Origin: Acetobacter cibinongensis
GTDB taxonomy: Bacteria; Pseudomonadota; Alphaproteobacteria; Acetobacterales; Acetobacteraceae
Assembly: GCF_000963925.1 (NCBI RefSeq)
Contig: NZ_BAMV01000001.1
Location: 1-64,000, forward strand
Length of the DNA: 64,000 nucleotides
Direction of reading: 5' to 3'
Positions 46,194 through 55,441 of the stretch are shown one piece after another. Made by a program: the position numbers and the translations under genes. Positions within the stretch are counted from its first letter, which is position 1. Every line of letters starts with the position of its first letter. Below the pieces are notes generated by a model, which had not been told where the DNA came from, did no database searches, and was given only the letters and a program-made list of their open reading frames with translations.

Positions 46194-47342
46194 ATGACCG
46201 CCCGTTCATTTCAGCTCTGGTTGAAGAAGCACGCTCCAACTCTGGACCGTTATATTTTTCATCAGCTCTTCATTGCCCTGCTGGCAACAACCGGCGGGCT
46301 GGCGGCGCTTATCTGGCTGATGCAGTCCCTTCACTTTGTATCGCTTGTTGTAGATCGGGGGCTGTCTCTCCGCGTCTTTATTGAGCTGACCAGCCTGCTC
46401 ATTCCCTCCTTCGTGGCTGTGGTGCTGCCTATCACAACATTCGTGGTCAGCCTGTTCGTGTACCAACGCTTGGCCGGAGACCGTGAGTTAACGGTCATGC
46501 GGGCGGCGGGCCTGTCCCCGCTCTCTCTGGCACGACCGGGACTGGCTTGCGCCATAGCCGCCACCTTCGCCGGGTTTTTGCTGAATTTATGGGTGGTGCC
46601 GCATTCTTATCACGCCTTCCGGCAGTACGAATATCAGATCAGAAACAAGATGGCGGCCTTCATGCTTCAGGAAGGGGTATTCACCAAGGTGTCGGACGTG
46701 ATGACGGTTTACATCCGCTCCCGCACTCACGATGGCACCTTGCACGGCATTGTCGTGGAAGATGACCGCCAGCCGGACCGCCACGCCACCATTCTGGCCA
46801 ACCGTGGCACAATGGTTATCGTAAACGATGCGCCGCGCGTTGTGCTGTATGACGGCTCCCGTCAGGTGATTGACCGCAAGACGGGCCGACTGGATATGCT
46901 CGTGTTCAAACAGGACACCATGGACCTGTCTTCCAGTAGAAAAAATGACGAACGCGATGCCGATGCAGCCGAGATGTCCCTGCATGATCTGCTGCATCCG
47001 GATACAAAACAGGTTGCCAAAAACGATATTGGTAAACGCAAGGTCGAAGGCTGGAGACGTCTGACGTCTCCCCTCACCTGCTTCTCCTTTGCCATGGTTG
47101 GTCTGTTTGCCATACTGCGGGGCGTGTTTTCCCGGCATGGTAATATCAAGCGGCCGTTGGCGGCTGTCCTGAGCGTTGTGGCGCTCTTGGCCCTTAATCT
47201 GGTACTACAAAACCTCGCAAGCCGGAATATGGCGCTTATTCCGCTTATCCCGCTCCTTGCCATACTGCCGGGCATTGTCTGCTCGGCCATCCTGTTTGGC
47301 CCAGAGTTACGAACGGGGCGTAACCAGCCCCGCACAGCGTAA
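46194..47342 (+). CDS. lptF: LPS export system permease LptF
   Basis: A 382-residue inner-membrane subunit of the LptB2FG complex that extracts LPS for transport to the outer membrane. Six helices are seen: three N-terminal (LFIALLATTGGLAALIWLMQSLHF, LLIPSFVAVVLPITTFVVSLFVYQ, ACAIAATFAGFLLNLWVVP), a periplasmic beta-jellyroll (about residues 125-280), then three at the C terminus. RELTVMRAAGLSPLSLARPGL is the conserved coupling region. It is followed after 14 bp by lptG. Confidence 0.94.
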   Translation: MTARSFQLWLKKHAPTLDRYIFHQLFIALLATTGGLAALIWLMQSLHFVSLVVDRGLSLRVFIELTSLLIPSFVAVVLPITTFVVSLFVYQRLAGDRELTVMRAAGLSPLSLARPGLACAIAATFAGFLLNLWVVPHSYHAFRQYEYQIRNKMAAFMLQEGVFTKVSDVMTVYIRSRTHDGTLHGIVVEDDRQPDRHATILANRGTMVIVNDAPRVVLYDGSRQVIDRKTGRLDMLVFKQDTMDLSSSRKNDERDADAAEMSLHDLLHPDTKQVAKNDIGKRKVEGWRRLTSPLTCFSFAMVGLFAILRGVFSRHGNIKRPLAAVLSVVALLALNLVLQNLASRNMALIPLIPLLAILPGIVCSAILFGPELRTGRNQPRTA

Positions 47343-47356
47343 GGGCGGGTAGCAGC

Positions 47357-48472
47357 ATGGTCGTTTCCGTTACCCTCTCGCTCTATATTGCGCGGCAGTT
47401 CGTATTTTCTGTCGTCGCCATGATTGCGTCCTTGACCGGCATTGTCTGCCTGTTTGATTTTATTGATCTGCTTCGTCGCGTTGCCACAAAACCTCATGTT
47501 TCCACCAATGTGGTGACGGAAATTGCGGCGCTGCATGTGCCCCATTTTTCTATTGAAATTCTGCCGTTTGGTATTCTTCTGGGTGGTATTGTCTGCTTCT
47601 GGCGGCTGACCCGTTCGTCTGAGCTCGTGGTGGCACGCGCCGCGGGTATCTCGGCATGGCAGTTTCTGGCCGGTCCGCTGGCCTGCGCCATGATGATTGG
47701 TACAATCGCAACAACCATCATCTCTCCGGTCTCCTCATCCCTTTATCGCAAGGCCGAGGAACTCGATCAGCAATATCTCCGCACGGAAGGCGGCCCTCTC
47801 AGCCTTTCAAGCGGCGCATTATGGCTGCGGCAGGCGGATACACAGTTTGACCCTCATGGCGTTGCGCTGCTGAACGCCCGCGGTGTGCAACTTGGCAAGG
47901 ATAGCGTACTGCGAATCAGGGACATCAGCATTTTCCGTCTGGACCACGCGGATAAGCTCATTCTGAGAATCGAAGCTCCAGAAGGGTATCTGGACGACCA
48001 TGCCTGGATTCTGAAAAACGCCCAGACAGTACGCCCCTACGAAATTCTCCACCCCGTAGGGCAACTGACCCTTCCCACAGACCTGACCGTTGGGCGCGTG
48101 CAGGAAAGCTTTGCATCCCCAGAAACCCTGTCCATCTGGGCCCTTCCAAGCTTTATTAAACTGTTGGAACGCTCAGGTTTTTCTTCCATCCGTCACCGTA
48201 TTCACTTCCAGTCTTTGCTCGCACTCCCTATGCTAGCAGGCACAATGGCGCTGGTTGCTGCGGGTTTTTCCATGCGCCCCACACGCCGTGGTGGCGTTGC
48301 GCGTATGATCGGGTCTGGTGTTGCCGCAGGTTTTCTGCTTTTCACAGTCTCGAAAGTTGCTGAGCAATTTGGTAATTCAGGAGCGCTGCCTGCCGTTCTG
48401 GCTGCCTGGGCCCCTACTGTTGCTGGATTGTGCCTTGCTATTTCGTTGTTGCTTCATCTGGAGGATGGCTGA
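47357..48472 (+). CDS. lptG: LPS export system permease LptG
   Basis: A 371-residue partner of LptF with the same layout. Three helices, with the coupling region RSSELVVARAAGISAWQFLAGPL, are followed by a periplasmic domain containing GALWLRQADTQFDPHGVALLNARGV. The C terminus has three helices, with GTMALVAAGFSMRPTRRGGVARMIGSGVAAGF. The stop TGA is immediately followed by the lptD start codon, so the two are coupled. Confidence 0.94.
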   Translation: MVVSVTLSLYIARQFVFSVVAMIASLTGIVCLFDFIDLLRRVATKPHVSTNVVTEIAALHVPHFSIEILPFGILLGGIVCFWRLTRSSELVVARAAGISAWQFLAGPLACAMMIGTIATTIISPVSSSLYRKAEELDQQYLRTEGGPLSLSSGALWLRQADTQFDPHGVALLNARGVQLGKDSVLRIRDISIFRLDHADKLILRIEAPEGYLDDHAWILKNAQTVRPYEILHPVGQLTLPTDLTVGRVQESFASPETLSIWALPSFIKLLERSGFSSIRHRIHFQSLLALPMLAGTMALVAAGFSMRPTRRGGVARMIGSGVAAGFLLFTVSKVAEQFGNSGALPAVLAAWAPTVAGLCLAISLLLHLEDG

Positions 48473-50806
48473 TTGACCGTGGCCCATCGGCCTTCCCGCG
48501 CCCTGCTGTTGCGCCGTCGATACGCATTGGCTGCTGCCACGGCGTTGGGGAGCGTTGCAACCTGCGTTGTTCTGCAAGCCCCCCGCACTGCCCATGCGCA
48601 GTTCCGGCCTGCCCCCATGCATATCAATACAGGCCGCACTTCATCCTCTGATGAGCCGGCAACCTTTCAGTCTGACAAGGTTGATTATGACGATAATGAG
48701 CACACTGTAACCTGGACCGGGAATGTTCAGGTCTGGCAGGGTGAACACGTCATGCGGGCCGACAAAATTGTGTATGACCGGGATACCGGCGTTGTGGCCG
48801 CCCGTGGAAACGTGGCTACAATCCAGTCAGACGGCTCGGTACTTTACGCGCATTACGCTGAACTGAGCGGCGGTATGCGTGATGGTATTATGATGCATGT
48901 TAACGCCAGCCTGCCGGAAAACGCCAAGCTGGCGGCCAACGGTCTCCGCCGCACGGGCGGCAAGATCAACGACATGAGCCGCACTGTTTATACAGCCTGT
49001 GAAATCTGCGCAAAAGATAAGACCCGTGCGCCCTTCTGGCAATTTAGAGCGTATGACGCCACGCAGGATCTGGAACACCAGAAGATAGACTTCCGGGATG
49101 CATACCTCGATATCTTCGGCATACCTGTTCTCTATCTTCCGTTCTTCTCCATGGCAGACCCCTCAGCCAAGCGTCATAGCGGGTTCCTGATGCCTGGCAT
49201 CACACCGCATGACCGCTACCTGGGCACCTATTTCACCATCCCCTATTACTGGGTGATTGATGATCAATCTGACGTCACGGTTCAGGCGCTGTTTTCCACC
49301 AAAACCAACCCGCAGCTAAGTGCCCAGTATCGTCACCGGTTCAACTTCGGCTCTCTGAACCTGCAAGGGGGTGCTGCCTACAGTTCGCTCCGCTCAAACT
49401 CCTTTACCAATGGGTTTGGTGAGCATGTAGAAGGCGGGAACGGGCATGGCCTGCAAGGCTATCTCTTTGCCAATTTCCAAGCCTCTCTGAACAAATACTG
49501 GCGCGCTGGTGCCAACGTAAATATTGCCACATCAGCCGATTACATGCGGAACTACCGTGTGCAGGGTTATGGGGCCGACACCCTGAATTCCAACGCCTAT
49601 TTTGAAGGGTTTGGAACGGGCGCATATAGCCGTCTGGACGGGCAATTCTACCAGGGGCTGAACCAGGGCGTTATTCGTAACTCTGACCTGCCATTCGTGC
49701 TGCCCCGCTACACATACAGCTTCCTCGGCCAACCTGATGCCTGGGGCGGGCGCTTTGGTCTGTCCACCACAGACTTCAACGTCAAACGCTCGAACGGTGC
49801 CTCAGACGTCCGTGGCCAAGTCGCCCTTAACTGGGACCGCCCTTTCCGTAACAAGTTAGGCCAGCAGTTCCTGCTCACCCTGCATCTGGATTCCATGGTG
49901 TACCGGGCCAGCAAGCTCTACCAGCAGCCAAACTACTACAAGACCACCAAAGCCATGACGAGCGGGCAGGTTCTGCCTACCATAGCTCTCAAAACCAACT
50001 GGCCTTTCGTGCGGACTTTTGAGCACGGGCGTGGCACGCAAATTCTTGAACCCATCGTACAAGGGATCTACGCACCTAACACAGGTGCCGGGGCAAATGA
50101 CTTCCTGCCCAATGAAGACAGTCTCGCTTACGAATTTTCCGATTCCACGTTGTTCTCGCTCAACCGCTTCCAGGGCACCGACAGGCTGGATGGCGGTTTG
50201 CGTGGCAATGTTGGCATTCATGCCAACTGGACGTGGGATGGGCACGAGGTCGACCTGTTGGCTGGGGAGAGTTTTCAGGAGCATATTACGCATGACCGTC
50301 AGCCCTATTCCGGGCTGGACCACCATGCGTCTGATGTTGTCATGAGGGCTCGCGTCTCACCCAATCAGTATTTTGACTTCACTTCGCGTATGCGTCTGGA
50401 CCCCTACACATCCAAGGTCAATTTTGGTGATGCACTGTTCAGTGCCGGGGTGCCGCACTTCCGCATCCGCGGCGGCTATGTGTTTGAGCCAGTAACACCA
50501 TACTATTACTACGCAAGTGACTATCGCTCCTCTGGCCCAACGCAGCTGTATTATGAGCGCGTTAACGAAATCAGCGGTGGCGTGTCCACAAACTGGGCCA
50601 ACTGGTACATGTCTGGTTTTGCGCGCCGCAGCCTGTCCCGCAAGCAGTTCGTGTCACTGGGCGGCAATATCGGTTATACGAACGACTGTTTCGGTCTGGA
50701 TCTGATGTATCTTAAACAATACACCACCATTGGCGGCCAGCAGCGTAACTCGACTTTCCTTTTCACGGTAAGCCTTAAAACCCTCGGTTCGTTTGGCCTG
50801 AAATAA
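48473..50806 (+). CDS. lptD: LPS-assembly protein LptD
   Basis: A 777-residue outer-membrane protein that inserts LPS in the outer leaflet. It has a signal peptide (RRRYALAAATALGSVATCVVLQAPRTAHAQ) and a jellyroll OstA domain (SDKVDYDDNEHTVTWTGNVQVWQG, ADKIVYDRDTGVVAARGNV). The barrel begins near VLYLPFFSMADPSAKRHSGFLMP and ends in TVSLKTLGSFGLK. The start is TTG at 48473 with GGAGG 8 bases upstream inside lptG. LptE is not in the window. surA follows, as its folding chaperone. Confidence 0.94.
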   Translation: MTVAHRPSRALLLRRRYALAAATALGSVATCVVLQAPRTAHAQFRPAPMHINTGRTSSSDEPATFQSDKVDYDDNEHTVTWTGNVQVWQGEHVMRADKIVYDRDTGVVAARGNVATIQSDGSVLYAHYAELSGGMRDGIMMHVNASLPENAKLAANGLRRTGGKINDMSRTVYTACEICAKDKTRAPFWQFRAYDATQDLEHQKIDFRDAYLDIFGIPVLYLPFFSMADPSAKRHSGFLMPGITPHDRYLGTYFTIPYYWVIDDQSDVTVQALFSTKTNPQLSAQYRHRFNFGSLNLQGGAAYSSLRSNSFTNGFGEHVEGGNGHGLQGYLFANFQASLNKYWRAGANVNIATSADYMRNYRVQGYGADTLNSNAYFEGFGTGAYSRLDGQFYQGLNQGVIRNSDLPFVLPRYTYSFLGQPDAWGGRFGLSTTDFNVKRSNGASDVRGQVALNWDRPFRNKLGQQFLLTLHLDSMVYRASKLYQQPNYYKTTKAMTSGQVLPTIALKTNWPFVRTFEHGRGTQILEPIVQGIYAPNTGAGANDFLPNEDSLAYEFSDSTLFSLNRFQGTDRLDGGLRGNVGIHANWTWDGHEVDLLAGESFQEHITHDRQPYSGLDHHASDVVMRARVSPNQYFDFTSRMRLDPYTSKVNFGDALFSAGVPHFRIRGGYVFEPVTPYYYYASDYRSSGPTQLYYERVNEISGGVSTNWANWYMSGFARRSLSRKQFVSLGGNIGYTNDCFGLDLMYLKQYTTIGGQQRNSTFLFTVSLKTLGSFGLK

Positions 50807-50886
50807 GAACTGCTTCAAAAAAGGCTTAAGCTCGGCTATCAGAGAGCATGCTCCTTTTCTGGCAGAAAGCTGAAAGACTGTCCTGT

Positions 50887-52248
50887 ATGCGTTTGCGCTC
50901 CCTTACTCTGGCATGCTCTCTGGCTGCGCTCACCGTTGTGCCAGCCTCTGGCCCTGCGGCATGGGCAGCCCCCCACGCCACGTCACAGGACAAAACCAAG
51001 GGGAAAGCGGCCAAACCCGCCGCACCTGAACCCGATGACATGATCCTGGCGGTCGTCAACGGTATCCCGCTGACCAAGCGGGACGTTGACAACCGCGGGA
51101 AGCTTTTTGCGCTTTCCACAGGCCTGCCGGTCAGCAACGAACTCATGACCCGCCTGCGCCCGCAGATTATTCGGCAGTTGATTGATGAACGCCTGAGAAC
51201 GCAGGAAATTCTCAGCCGCCACATTGATATCTCGCCTGAGCAGATTGCAGCCGCCATTGCTGGTATTGAACACCGCAACGGCATGCCCGCCAATGCCCTG
51301 CGCGACAAGCTGGCACAGGATGGCGTGTCCCTCACAACGTTGATTGACCAGATCCGGGTACAGATTGGCTGGATTCAGGTTCTGCGTCAGGAACTAGGGG
51401 CCAGAGGTCGCGTAAACGCTAACGAAATTGCCCAGCGTGAAGAAGCCCTGAAACGCGAGGACGGCCGTACGGAATTCAACCTGAGCGAGATTTTCGTGAA
51501 GGTGGATGACCCCCGCCATGCGGAAGAAGAGCTGGACTTTACCAATACCGTTATTCAGGAATTGCGTAAGGGCGCACCCTTCCCGATTGTGGCGGCCCAG
51601 TTCTCCCAAAGCCAGACAGCGCTTGACGGCGGCTCTATGGGCTGGGTGCAGGAAGATGAGCTTGACCCGGCAGTGGTCGCCATCGTCAAGCAGATGCCTG
51701 TTGGTGTGAATGCCATCTCTAACCCCATCAAGGTACCAGGTGGGTTTGTGATCGTGACCGTCAACGGTAAACGCGTCATTGGCCATCAGATGGGGCATCT
51801 GATCTCCATTCGGCAAGCATTTCTACCGTTTGATACCCAGCTCAACCCCCAGCAGGTTACGCCCCAACAGCAACAGACCCTGCAAAAGGCCATGCATTAT
51901 ATCAGTAGTGTTCAGTCCTGCGATGAGCTGGCTGCCATTAACAAGGCCAATGGCGATAAGCGCCCCAGCGACCCGGGTGAACTTCAGCTTGAACGCCTGA
52001 ACCCGCAGATGCGCGACCTGCTGGCTACTCTGCCGCTCAATAAGGTTTCTCGCCCTCTTGTCGCACCTGACGGCATTGCTCTTTTGATGGTGTGCAGCAA
52101 GAAAGAGAAAAACTTTGCAGACCGCGCTCCGAGCGAAATTGCTGACCAGCTCATGAACGAACGTGTGGAACAGACAGCCCGCCAGTTGGACAGCGACCTT
52201 CACCGCCGGGCCATGATTGATAAGCGCGTGAAGCTCAAGGGAGTTTAA
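50887..52248 (+). CDS. surA: Periplasmic chaperone / peptidyl-prolyl isomerase SurA
   Basis: A 453-residue chaperone for outer-membrane proteins such as LptD. It has a signal peptide (LRSLTLACSLAALTVVPASGPAAWA), a SurA N-terminal domain (ILAVVNGIPLTKRDVDNRGKLFAL, QLIDERLRTQEILSRHIDISPEQIAAAIAGIEHRNGM) and one parvulin domain (FNLSEIFVKVDDPRHAEEEL, GGSMGWVQEDELDPAV, SNPIKVPGGFVIVTVNGKR). E. coli SurA has two parvulin domains; only one is clear here. An ATG at 50848 is an alternative start. Its last codons carry the ribosome site of rsmA. Confidence 0.9.
   Translation: MRLRSLTLACSLAALTVVPASGPAAWAAPHATSQDKTKGKAAKPAAPEPDDMILAVVNGIPLTKRDVDNRGKLFALSTGLPVSNELMTRLRPQIIRQLIDERLRTQEILSRHIDISPEQIAAAIAGIEHRNGMPANALRDKLAQDGVSLTTLIDQIRVQIGWIQVLRQELGARGRVNANEIAQREEALKREDGRTEFNLSEIFVKVDDPRHAEEELDFTNTVIQELRKGAPFPIVAAQFSQSQTALDGGSMGWVQEDELDPAVVAIVKQMPVGVNAISNPIKVPGGFVIVTVNGKRVIGHQMGHLISIRQAFLPFDTQLNPQQVTPQQQQTLQKAMHYISSVQSCDELAAINKANGDKRPSDPGELQLERLNPQMRDLLATLPLNKVSRPLVAPDGIALLMVCSKKEKNFADRAPSEIADQLMNERVEQTARQLDSDLHRRAMIDKRVKLKGV
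52237..52243 (+). promoter_or_regulatory. Shine-Dalgarno site for rsmA inside the surA end
   Basis: AAGGGAG lies 9 bases before a CTG at 52253 in the rsmA frame. This spacing is ideal, and it is the main reason for choosing that unusual start codon. Confidence 0.6.
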
Positions 52249-52252
52249 GGTT

Positions 52253-53086
52253 CTGCTTCCCCAACTTGAAAGTCTGAGCGCGGTTATCAGCCGCCATGGC
52301 CTTGATGCACGCAAAGCTCTTGGCCAGCATTTCTTGCTGGATCCGGACATTACCGCGCGCATTGCTGCTCTGGCAGGCTCCTTGGTTGGCCGCCATGTTA
52401 TCGAGGTCGGGCCAGGTCCCGGAGGTCTTACCCGCGCCCTGCTTGCAACACCCGCCGAGAGCGTGACAGCAGTTGAACTTGATTCCCGTGCGGTAGCGGT
52501 CATCAGCGAACTGGCAACAGTATTCCCCAACCGCCTGACTGTGGTTGAGGCCGATGCGCTCAAACAGGATCTGACACAGCTTTGCCCGGCACCCCGGCAT
52601 ATTGTTGCCAACCTGCCCTACAACGTCGCCACGCCTATGCTTATTGGCTGGTTACGGCAGGGACTAGCATGGGAACGTCTGACCTTGATGTTCCAGCTTG
52701 AGGTCGCTGAACGCATCTGTGCTGCTCCCGGCAGCGACCATTACGGCCGTCTGGGTGTTCTGGCACAGTGGTGTGCGCAATGCGCTATTGTCATGAAACT
52801 GCCTCCTGGCGCGTTCTCTCCTCCGCCAGCAGTGTGGTCTGCGGTAGCCAGCATCATCCCCCATGCAGAACAACCTGAACCTGCGCTTTTTAAAGCCATG
52901 GAACGGGTTACGGCAGCCGCATTTGGCCAACGGCGCAAAATGCTACGCGGCTCATTAAAAAGCCTGAACGGGGAAGTCTTGCTGGCAGAAACAGGAATAG
53001 ATGGTGCACGCCGCGCCGAAACCCTGACAATTGCCGAATTTGACCTTTTGGCAAAAGCGCATCTGTCTCTTTGTCGCAAAAACTGA
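52253..53086 (+). CDS. rsmA: 16S rRNA dimethyladenosine transferase RsmA (KsgA), probable CTG start
   Basis: Dimethylates A1518 and A1519 of 16S rRNA. About 277 residues: N-terminal HGLDARKALGQHFLLDPDI, SAM motif VIEVGPGPGGLTRALL, catalytic loop NLPYNVATPM, and FGQRRKMLRGSLK near the end. The frame between the in-frame TGA at 52229 and the conserved LGQHFLLD motif contains no ATG, GTG or TTG. The first such codon (TTG 52334) would delete the conserved N-terminal motif. CTG at 52253 behind AAGGGAG is the best start. A base-call error is the alternative. pdxA, usually between surA and rsmA, is absent here. Confidence 0.88.
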   Translation: MLPQLESLSAVISRHGLDARKALGQHFLLDPDITARIAALAGSLVGRHVIEVGPGPGGLTRALLATPAESVTAVELDSRAVAVISELATVFPNRLTVVEADALKQDLTQLCPAPRHIVANLPYNVATPMLIGWLRQGLAWERLTLMFQLEVAERICAAPGSDHYGRLGVLAQWCAQCAIVMKLPPGAFSPPPAVWSAVASIIPHAEQPEPALFKAMERVTAAAFGQRRKMLRGSLKSLNGEVLLAETGIDGARRAETLTIAEFDLLAKAHLSLCRKN

Positions 53087-53144
53087 CCGAGCGCGGCTCT
53101 TTTTACAGCCACAAATTTAAGACTAATTTAGGCCGCTCCATGCT

Positions 53145-53193
53145 CTGCCTTTACACCACCCCCCTTACTAAGTGGCGATCCGTGTAAAGGCAG
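53145..53193. repeat. 12-bp perfect inverted repeat between rsmA and cfa
   Basis: CTGCCTTTACAC (53145-53156) and GTGTAAAGGCAG (53182-53193) enclose a 25-base loop, which itself contains CTTA-C-TAAG. There is no T-run on either side, so it is not a standard terminator. It lies between two convergent genes. Confidence 0.55.
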
Positions 53194-53220
53194 AAAAATA
53201 CAAAAATCTAGATCTAGTTT

Positions 53221-54438
53221 TTAAAGAGCTGCTGCATTTTCTGCTTCGGCCATGTAGTCACGCGTCAACGGGACTGCCTCTATGGCTGGCGAAAGCTGAA
53301 TTTGAAAATTCATGTGCCCTTGCACACGGAATGAAAGTTCTGCTGCATCCAGATAAAATTCGAACATCCGCGCAAAACGCTCATCATATAACGCAACAGC
53401 TTTAGCCCGATTAGCAGCAAACCGTTCCCGCCAGATGGCTATCGTTTTAGCGTAATGCAGACGCAGAATTTCGCAATCTGTGACCCATAGGCCTGATTTT
53501 TCTGTCGCGGCAAAAACTTCGCTTAAGGCTGGAGAATAGCCGCCTGGGAAAATATATTTGTTGATCCACGGGTTGGTCGTGCCGGGGCCATCCATACGGC
53601 CAATCGAATGCACCAAAGCAACGCCATCTTGCACCAGACTTTTTTTGATAATATCAAAAAACTGCTGATAGTGCCTTACACCGACATGCTCGAACATACC
53701 GACAGAGACAATACGGTCAAACCGTCTCTGAAGGTTGCGGTAATCCAGCATTTCAAAGCGCACACGCCCCTCCAGCCCTTCATCACGCGCACGCTGGCGG
53801 GCAACGCTCAACTGTTCTTCTGACAGGGTAATGCCTGTAACAATGGCACCGTAATCCCGTGCCAGCGTCAGGGCCATGCCACCCCAGCCGCACCCAATGT
53901 CCAACACTTCCAGCCCCGGACGATTGAGCAGAAGCTTTGACGCTATATGATGTTTTTTAGCACTTTGTGCTTCATCCAGCGTTTCCTGCCCCGTGCGAAA
54001 ATAGGCGCAGGAATATTGCCGGTCCTTATCCAGGAAAAGCTCATACAGCCGACTATCAAGGTCATAATGGTGCGCAACATTCTGGCGCGAACGCTGGATG
54101 GGATTAAACTGAATCCAACTTCTGCACGCAAACCGGAAACCCGCCGCTATCTGCTCCGGCAAATGGCCGGGTGACATGGCATTCAGCATCAGAAGGTCAA
54201 GAAGCTGATAGAGCGTACACCCTACGGGAGCAATGCTCCCATTCATGTAACCTTCCCCAAAGGCCAAACCGGGGTTAAGGGCCAAACTGCGTTCAGCAGC
54301 GGAATCACGCAGTACCATCCCCGCTTCGGGGCCTGTATTGCGTCCGATATAAACGGTTTTATCACCTTCCGGCCAGGTAACGTGCAAACGTCCTGATGAA
54401 ATAAAATGGCGTAAAATCTGGTCCAGCAGTCGTTTCAT
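53221..54438 (-). CDS. cfa: Cyclopropane-fatty-acyl-phospholipid synthase
   Basis: A 405-residue SAM enzyme that cyclopropanates unsaturated acyl chains of membrane phospholipids. The N-terminal lipid-binding domain spans about residues 1-120. The catalytic domain has NVAHHYDLDSRLYELFLDKDRQYSCAYF, SAM motif VLDIGCGWGGMALTLA, GITLSEEQLSVAR, FDRIVSVGMFEHVGVRHY and HSIGRMDGPGTTNPWINKYIFPGGYSPAL, then WRERFAANRA. Starts at 54453 or 54462 would add a few residues; 54438 has TGGAG 10 bases upstream. The membrane modification fits acid and ethanol stress in acetic acid bacteria. Confidence 0.94.
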   Translation of the reverse strand: MKRLLDQILRHFISSGRLHVTWPEGDKTVYIGRNTGPEAGMVLRDSAAERSLALNPGLAFGEGYMNGSIAPVGCTLYQLLDLLMLNAMSPGHLPEQIAAGFRFACRSWIQFNPIQRSRQNVAHHYDLDSRLYELFLDKDRQYSCAYFRTGQETLDEAQSAKKHHIASKLLLNRPGLEVLDIGCGWGGMALTLARDYGAIVTGITLSEEQLSVARQRARDEGLEGRVRFEMLDYRNLQRRFDRIVSVGMFEHVGVRHYQQFFDIIKKSLVQDGVALVHSIGRMDGPGTTNPWINKYIFPGGYSPALSEVFAATEKSGLWVTDCEILRLHYAKTIAIWRERFAANRAKAVALYDERFARMFEFYLDAAELSFRVQGHMNFQIQLSPAIEAVPLTRDYMAEAENAAAL

Positions 54439-54484
54439 CTGTCTTGGCTCCATTGTGCCCATCTGTATGGCGCACACAATAAGC

Positions 54485-54525
54485 CAAAAAAAAGAGCCCG
54501 GAAAATACTTCCGGGCTCTTTTTCA
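54485..54525. terminator. Strong bidirectional terminator downstream of rplI
   Basis: A 13-bp stem AAAGAGCCCGGAA (54490-54502) with TTCCGGGCTCTTT (54508-54520), 5-base loop, and A/T runs on both sides. It ends the rpsF-rpsR-rplI operon on the minus strand. Confidence 0.9.
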
Positions 54526-54548
54526 GTCAGATGTAGAAAAAACCACTA

Positions 54549-55148
54549 TCAGGCGACAGTGTTTTCTTCTTCAGCAACTGTGGTGTCAGCGTCTTCAGCA
54601 ACGATTTCGCCTTCAATGAGGGCTTCATCGCCAGCCAGTTCAGCTTCTTCTTCCACACTGGTTGCTTCGCCACGTGCCTGACGTTCAGCTTCTTCAGCAG
54701 AACGAGCAACGTTGACGATAACCGGCACAACAACTTCCGGGTGCAGAGCAACCTTAACTTCATACAGACCAAGAGACTTGATCGGATGAGCAAGGGAAAC
54801 CTGCTGACGGGAGATGGTGAAGCCAGCTTCTGTCACAGCCTGAGACACGTCACGTGGAGACACGGAGCCATACAGGCTGCCGCTGTCACCAGCCTGACGG
54901 ATCAGGATAACAGCCAGACCATCCATACGTTCGGACAGGCGTTCTGCCTCTTCACGACGTTTGATGTTCTGTGCTTCCAGCTGAGCGCGTTCACGGTCGA
55001 AGCGTGAACGGTTGGCTTCGTTTGCACGAATAGCCTTGCCCTGCGGCAGCAGATAGTTACGGGCATAACCCGGACGAACCTTCACCACATCGCCCATCTG
55101 TCCCAGATGGTCAACGCGCTGAAGCAGGATCACTTCTGTAGCAGCCAT
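54549..55148 (-). CDS. rplI: 50S ribosomal protein L9
   Basis: A 199-residue L9. The N-terminal rRNA-binding domain has [35 protein letters not shown], then a long helix and the C-terminal domain ([39 protein letters not shown]). A roughly 45-residue acidic tail rich in Glu, Ala, Val and Asp follows; the E. coli protein (about 149 residues) lacks it. It is the last gene of the S6-S18-L9 operon, 11 bp after rpsR. Confidence 0.97.
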   Translation of the reverse strand: MAATEVILLQRVDHLGQMGDVVKVRPGYARNYLLPQGKAIRANEANRSRFDRERAQLEAQNIKRREEAERLSERMDGLAVILIRQAGDSGSLYGSVSPRDVSQAVTEAGFTISRQQVSLAHPIKSLGLYEVKVALHPEVVVPVIVNVARSAEEAERQARGEATSVEEEAELAGDEALIEGEIVAEDADTTVAEEENTVA

Positions 55149-55159
55149 GATCGTCTCCC

Positions 55160-55435
55160 TCAGCTCATAACGTAGGGAAGCAGAGCAAGGAAGCGAGCAC
55201 GCTTGATAGCCTGTGCCAGCTCACGCTGCTTCTTTGCGGATACCGCCGTAATACGGCTAGGCACGATCTTGCCACGTTCGGACAGGAAACGGCTCAGCAG
55301 ACGTACATCCTTGTAGTCGATCTTCGGAGCGTTAGCACCGGAGAACGGGCAGGATTTACGACGACGGTAGAACGGACGACGAGCGCCGACGGCCGGACGA
55401 CGAGCGGCGGGATTGATTTCCATCGTGTCAGACAT
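55160..55435 (-). CDS. rpsR: 30S ribosomal protein S18
   Basis: A 91-residue S18 with the conserved core [63 protein letters not shown]. The N terminus is short and Arg/Ala-rich. It forms a heterodimer with S6 in the 30S platform. It starts 6 bp after the rpsF stop. Confidence 0.98.
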   Translation of the reverse strand: MSDTMEINPAARRPAVGARRPFYRRRKSCPFSGANAPKIDYKDVRLLSRFLSERGKIVPSRITAVSAKKQRELAQAIKRARFLALLPYVMS

Positions 55436-55441
55436 TCTGGA

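Noticed and set aside
53089-53104. Terminator after rsmA (GAGC-GCG-GCTC-TTTTT)
   Set aside because: The stem is only 4 bp with a 3-base loop; too weak to list as a feature.
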